Assembly: GCF_013359725.1 (NCBI RefSeq)
Contig: NZ_JABFMW010000041.1
Span: 1-33,615 of the forward strand
Direction of reading: 5' to 3'
Origin: Pseudarthrobacter sp. C4D7
GTDB lineage: Bacteria; Actinomycetota; Actinomycetes; Actinomycetales; Micrococcaceae
DNA length: 33,615 nucleotides
The translations under genes were made by a program, and so were the position numbers. Positions 31,444-33,615 of the stretch are shown here, piece by piece (position 1 is the stretch's first letter; each line of letters opens with the position of its first letter). The notes beneath the pieces are model-generated. The model was given only the letters and a program-made list of their open reading frames with translations, had not been told where the DNA came from and made no database searches.

Positions 31444-32433
31444 ATGCGTCTAGGCGTCCTCGACATCGGTTCCAATACTGTCCATCTGCTCCTCGTGGAC
31501 GCCCACCCGGGTGCACAGCCGGTCCCTTTTGCGTCCCACAAGCGGCCCCTGTCGCTGGTGCAGTACCTTGAACCGGACGGCAGCATCAGCGACGAGGGCC
31601 AGCACGAGCTGATTGATTTCGTGCTGGAAGCCTGGGAATTCGCTGCCCGGCACAAGGCCGAGGACCTCCTGGCGTTCTGTACCTCGGCCATCCGCGAAGC
31701 CACCAACGGAGCGGCCGTCCTGGCCCGGGTCAAGCACGAAACGACGGTGACCCTCCAGGAACTGACCGGCAGCGAGGAAGCGTCCATGACGTTCTTTGCG
31801 GTGCGGCGCTGGCACGGGTGGGGTGCCGGTCCCATCCTGAACCTGGACATCGGCGGCGGCTCCTTCGAAATGGCCTTCGGCCAGGACGAGCTTCCGGAAG
31901 TGGCCACCTCCGTGCCGCTGGGTGCCAGCCGGCTGACCAGGGATTGGCTCCCAGAGGATCCGCCGACGGCCAAGAGCGTCAAGGAACTGCGGCGCTACAT
32001 CAGGGCCACGCTCAAACCTGCCGTCCGCGAATTCGACGGCCTGGGCCGGGCCAACGTGGTGGCAGGAACGTCCAAGACGTTCCGCTCCCTGGCCCGGATC
32101 GCAGGTGCTGCCCCCAGTGCGGAAGGACCCTACGTCAAGAGGGAACTGCACGCCTCCGACCTCGGCATCTGGACCCAGCGGATCTCGGCCATGAGTTCCG
32201 AGGACCGGTTGCACCTGCCGGGCGTCTCCGAGGCGCGCGCCCATCAGCTCCTGGCCGGCGCCCTGGTGGCCGAGGCGGCCCTGGAGATGTTCAAATTCAA
32301 GAAGCTCCGCATTTGCCCCTGGGCGTTGCGCGAGGGGCTCATCCTGCGGCGCCTTGACCAGCTGGTGTTTGCCGGGCCGCTGGAACCGGCACCCCACGTG
32401 GCAGGCCCGCTGCCTGCGCAGGCGACGGCCTAG
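31444..32433 (+). CDS. Ppx/GppA-family phosphatase
   Basis: This 329-residue protein has the actin-like phosphate loops of the Ppx/GppA family: GVLDIGSNTVHLLLVD at the N-terminus, LDIGGGSFEMAFG around residue 136, and GTSKTFRSLARIAG around 218. It should hydrolyse polyphosphate (exopolyphosphatase) or pppGpp. It lacks the C-terminal HD domain of long E. coli Ppx/GppA, matching the short actinobacterial Ppx type. ATG 31444 follows the SseB-like gene by 7 bp with no strong ribosome site, so translation probably depends on the upstream gene. proC follows after 255 bp. Confidence 0.9.
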   Translation: MRLGVLDIGSNTVHLLLVDAHPGAQPVPFASHKRPLSLVQYLEPDGSISDEGQHELIDFVLEAWEFAARHKAEDLLAFCTSAIREATNGAAVLARVKHETTVTLQELTGSEEASMTFFAVRRWHGWGAGPILNLDIGGGSFEMAFGQDELPEVATSVPLGASRLTRDWLPEDPPTAKSVKELRRYIRATLKPAVREFDGLGRANVVAGTSKTFRSLARIAGAAPSAEGPYVKRELHASDLGIWTQRISAMSSEDRLHLPGVSEARAHQLLAGALVAEAALEMFKFKKLRICPWALREGLILRRLDQLVFAGPLEPAPHVAGPLPAQATA

Positions 32434-32451
32434 CAAACCGGAGCCGAACCG

Positions 32452-32489
32452 CCAACTGGCCGCTAAAAAGCCAACCGGCCGTTAAAAGC
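32452..32489 (+). repeat. Tandem 19-bp imperfect repeat after the Ppx/GppA gene
   Basis: CCAACTGGCCGCTAAAAAG (32452-32470) is followed immediately by CCAACCGGCCGTTAAAAGC (32471-32489), with 15 of 19 positions identical. The A-runs recur every 19 bp. It starts 18 bp after the stop codon. Confidence 0.6.
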
Positions 32490-32552
32490 GGAAGCACCGG
32501 GGCCGGCAACAGGAAAATGGGGGAAAACCTGCTGCCGTGCCACCGGTGCCCT

Positions 32553-32574
32553 GGCAGGCATCCCCATGCCTGCC
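32553..32574 (+). terminator. Perfect 9-bp hairpin between the Ppx/GppA gene and proC
   Basis: GGCAGGCAT (32553-32561) pairs exactly with ATGCCTGCC (32566-32574) around a CCCC loop. It is probably the Ppx operon terminator. Downstream, TACGTT at 32606-32611 is a possible -10 for proC, without a matching -35. Confidence 0.55.
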
Positions 32575-32688
32575 GCATCACTCGCACCCTCAATGAGGTA
32601 ATAACTACGTTAGGACCGCAAGTTGTGAGCTGCCTGCGCTGAAGATGGGAGTTGCCTGTGAATGCCCCCGTCCTGCAATGATGGAGGC

Positions 32689-33522
32689 ATGAGCAACCGA
32701 ATCGCATTCCTTGGCTGTGGATCCATGAACGAAGCCATTCTTGGCGGCCTGCTGGAGGCAGGAAAGGATCCGGGAGATGTGGTGGCCACGGTCCGCCGCG
32801 CTGAACGCGCCGCCGAACTGGCCGGGCGCTACCACGGCATCACCGCCATTGCCGGCGAGGAGGAGCCCGACAACAACAGGCATGCTGCCACGGGTTCCGC
32901 CGTCGTCATCCTTGGCGTCAAGCCGGTGGGCATTACTGACCTGGCGAGGGAAATCAGCCCCGCCTTGTCCCCGGACACCGTGGTGGTCAGCGTGGCAGCG
33001 GCCGTGTCCATCGCCCAGCTGGAGGCCGCACTCCCCGCCGGGCAGCCGGTGATCCGCACCATGCCCAACACGCCCGCCAAGCTGGGCCGCGGCGTCGTGT
33101 CCGTCTCGCCCGGCACGCACTGCAGTCCTGAACAGCTCCACATGGTCAAGGACCTCCTGCAGGGTACCGGAACGGTGGTGGAGGTCCCGGAAGAGCAGGT
33201 GGACGCGCTCTCGGCCATCAGCGGCTCCGGCCCCGCCTACGCCTTCTACCTGGCCGAGGCCATGGCGTCCGCAGGGGAAGAACTGGGCCTGGACCGCGAG
33301 CTGTCCCTGCTGCTGGCGCGCGAAACCGTGGCCGGGGCCGGGTTCATGCTGGCCGAACCCGGTGCAGATCCGGCAGTGCTGCGCAGGTCCGTCACCAGCC
33401 CCAACGGCACCACCGAGCGAGCGATCGCCACCTTTGACGAACAGGGCATCCCGGCCATCATCGCCGCCGGCGCACGCGCAGCAGCGGACCGGGCTGCGGA
33501 AATCACCAGGCAGCTCGGATAG
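32689..33522 (+). CDS. proC: Pyrroline-5-carboxylate reductase
   Basis: This 277-residue enzyme makes proline from pyrroline-5-carboxylate using NADPH, the last step of proline synthesis. The N-terminal Rossmann motif is IAFLGCGSMNEAILGG (5-20). VVSVAAAVS and TMPNTPAKLGRGV follow. The C-terminal dimerisation and active-site motifs SAISGSGPAYAFYLAEAM and SVTSPNGTTERAI are those of the ProC family. ATG 32689 is where the family N-terminus begins; GGAGG lies only 1 nt before it, so initiation may be unusual or start from ATG 32662, which would add nine residues. Confidence 0.95.
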   Translation: MSNRIAFLGCGSMNEAILGGLLEAGKDPGDVVATVRRAERAAELAGRYHGITAIAGEEEPDNNRHAATGSAVVILGVKPVGITDLAREISPALSPDTVVVSVAAAVSIAQLEAALPAGQPVIRTMPNTPAKLGRGVVSVSPGTHCSPEQLHMVKDLLQGTGTVVEVPEEQVDALSAISGSGPAYAFYLAEAMASAGEELGLDRELSLLLARETVAGAGFMLAEPGADPAVLRRSVTSPNGTTERAIATFDEQGIPAIIAAGARAAADRAAEITRQLG

Positions 33523-33534
33523 TCATCAGGCGTG

Positions 33535-33560
33535 GGCCCAGGGGCCCGAGGGCCCGGGGA
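33535..33560 (+). repeat. Three tandem GGGCCC octamers after proC (probable terminator)
   Basis: GGGCCC recurs at 33535, 33543 and 33551 with an 8-bp period. Any two copies can pair into a short GC stem, so this could end proC transcription. The remaining 55 bases contain no complete gene; they may be the upstream region of the next one. Confidence 0.5.
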
Positions 33561-33615
33561 ACTAGGTGTAATTCCCACTGAGGTTGTGAACGCGGCTGAT
33601 GGGGGTTGTGCCGCC

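Noticed and set aside
1..33615. CRISPR arrays, tRNA or rRNA genes, insertion sequences, prophage
   Set aside because: I saw no regularly spaced repeats of CRISPR length, no tRNA-like cloverleaf, and no transposase, integrase or phage-type protein on either strand.

Overview
The window is high-GC DNA with dense coding, GTG/TTG starts and 4-nt GTGA/ATGA gene overlaps. It looks like an actinobacterial chromosome, most likely Micrococcaceae (Arthrobacter/Pseudarthrobacter type). That placement is inferred from protein resemblance and gene order, not from a search. I see no rRNA, tRNA, CRISPR array, transposase or phage gene.

Positions 1-7295 form a galactoside-use locus. A minus-strand set runs GH42 beta-galactosidase, two MalF/MalG-type ABC permeases, a lipoprotein sugar-binding protein and a GH36 alpha-galactosidase cut by the window edge. 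It diverges from a LacI-family repressor gene. The 165-bp divergent region holds a perfect 18-bp LacI-type palindrome, a second imperfect operator 46 bp away, and a CRP-like half-matched site between them. No ABC ATPase is encoded here. A DeoR-type regulator (7303-8064) and acetyl-CoA synthetase (8160-10172) follow on the minus strand; the acs upstream region carries a good CRP-like 16-mer.

Positions 10580-13665 hold a four-helix membrane protein, endonuclease III (nth), a coupled NUDIX CoA-pyrophosphatase and a tiny DUF1508 protein. Next comes a divergent stand-alone family-A DNA polymerase (minus strand). It diverges from a Flp/Tad pilus cluster (ssd/cpaE-like, tadA, tadB, tadC, an unusual long-leader Flp pilin with DUF4244, tadE-like, tadG-like; 15660-21036). 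A DEAH-box helicase with a C-terminal Cys4 DUF1998-type module (TIGR03817 / MrfA-YprA-like) converges on the cluster. This is the known actinobacterial 'helicase/secretion neighbourhood'; gene content and rough order match the M. tuberculosis nth-acs-ssd-tad-helicase-topA stretch. Flp pili are required for natural transformation in Micrococcus luteus, so a DNA-uptake role is the most interesting hypothesis in the window.

Positions 23560-33615 carry a GNAT protein, the tRNA-hydroxylation rhodanese TrhO, two paralogous small lipoproteins of unrecognised family, a large class I methyltransferase, topoisomerase I, an SseB-like protein, a Ppx/GppA phosphatase and ProC. Several genes here (GNAT, trhO, both lipoproteins, the methyltransferase) lack Shine-Dalgarno sequences but have TANNNT hexamers 6-7 nt before the start codon, the signature of leaderless mRNAs.
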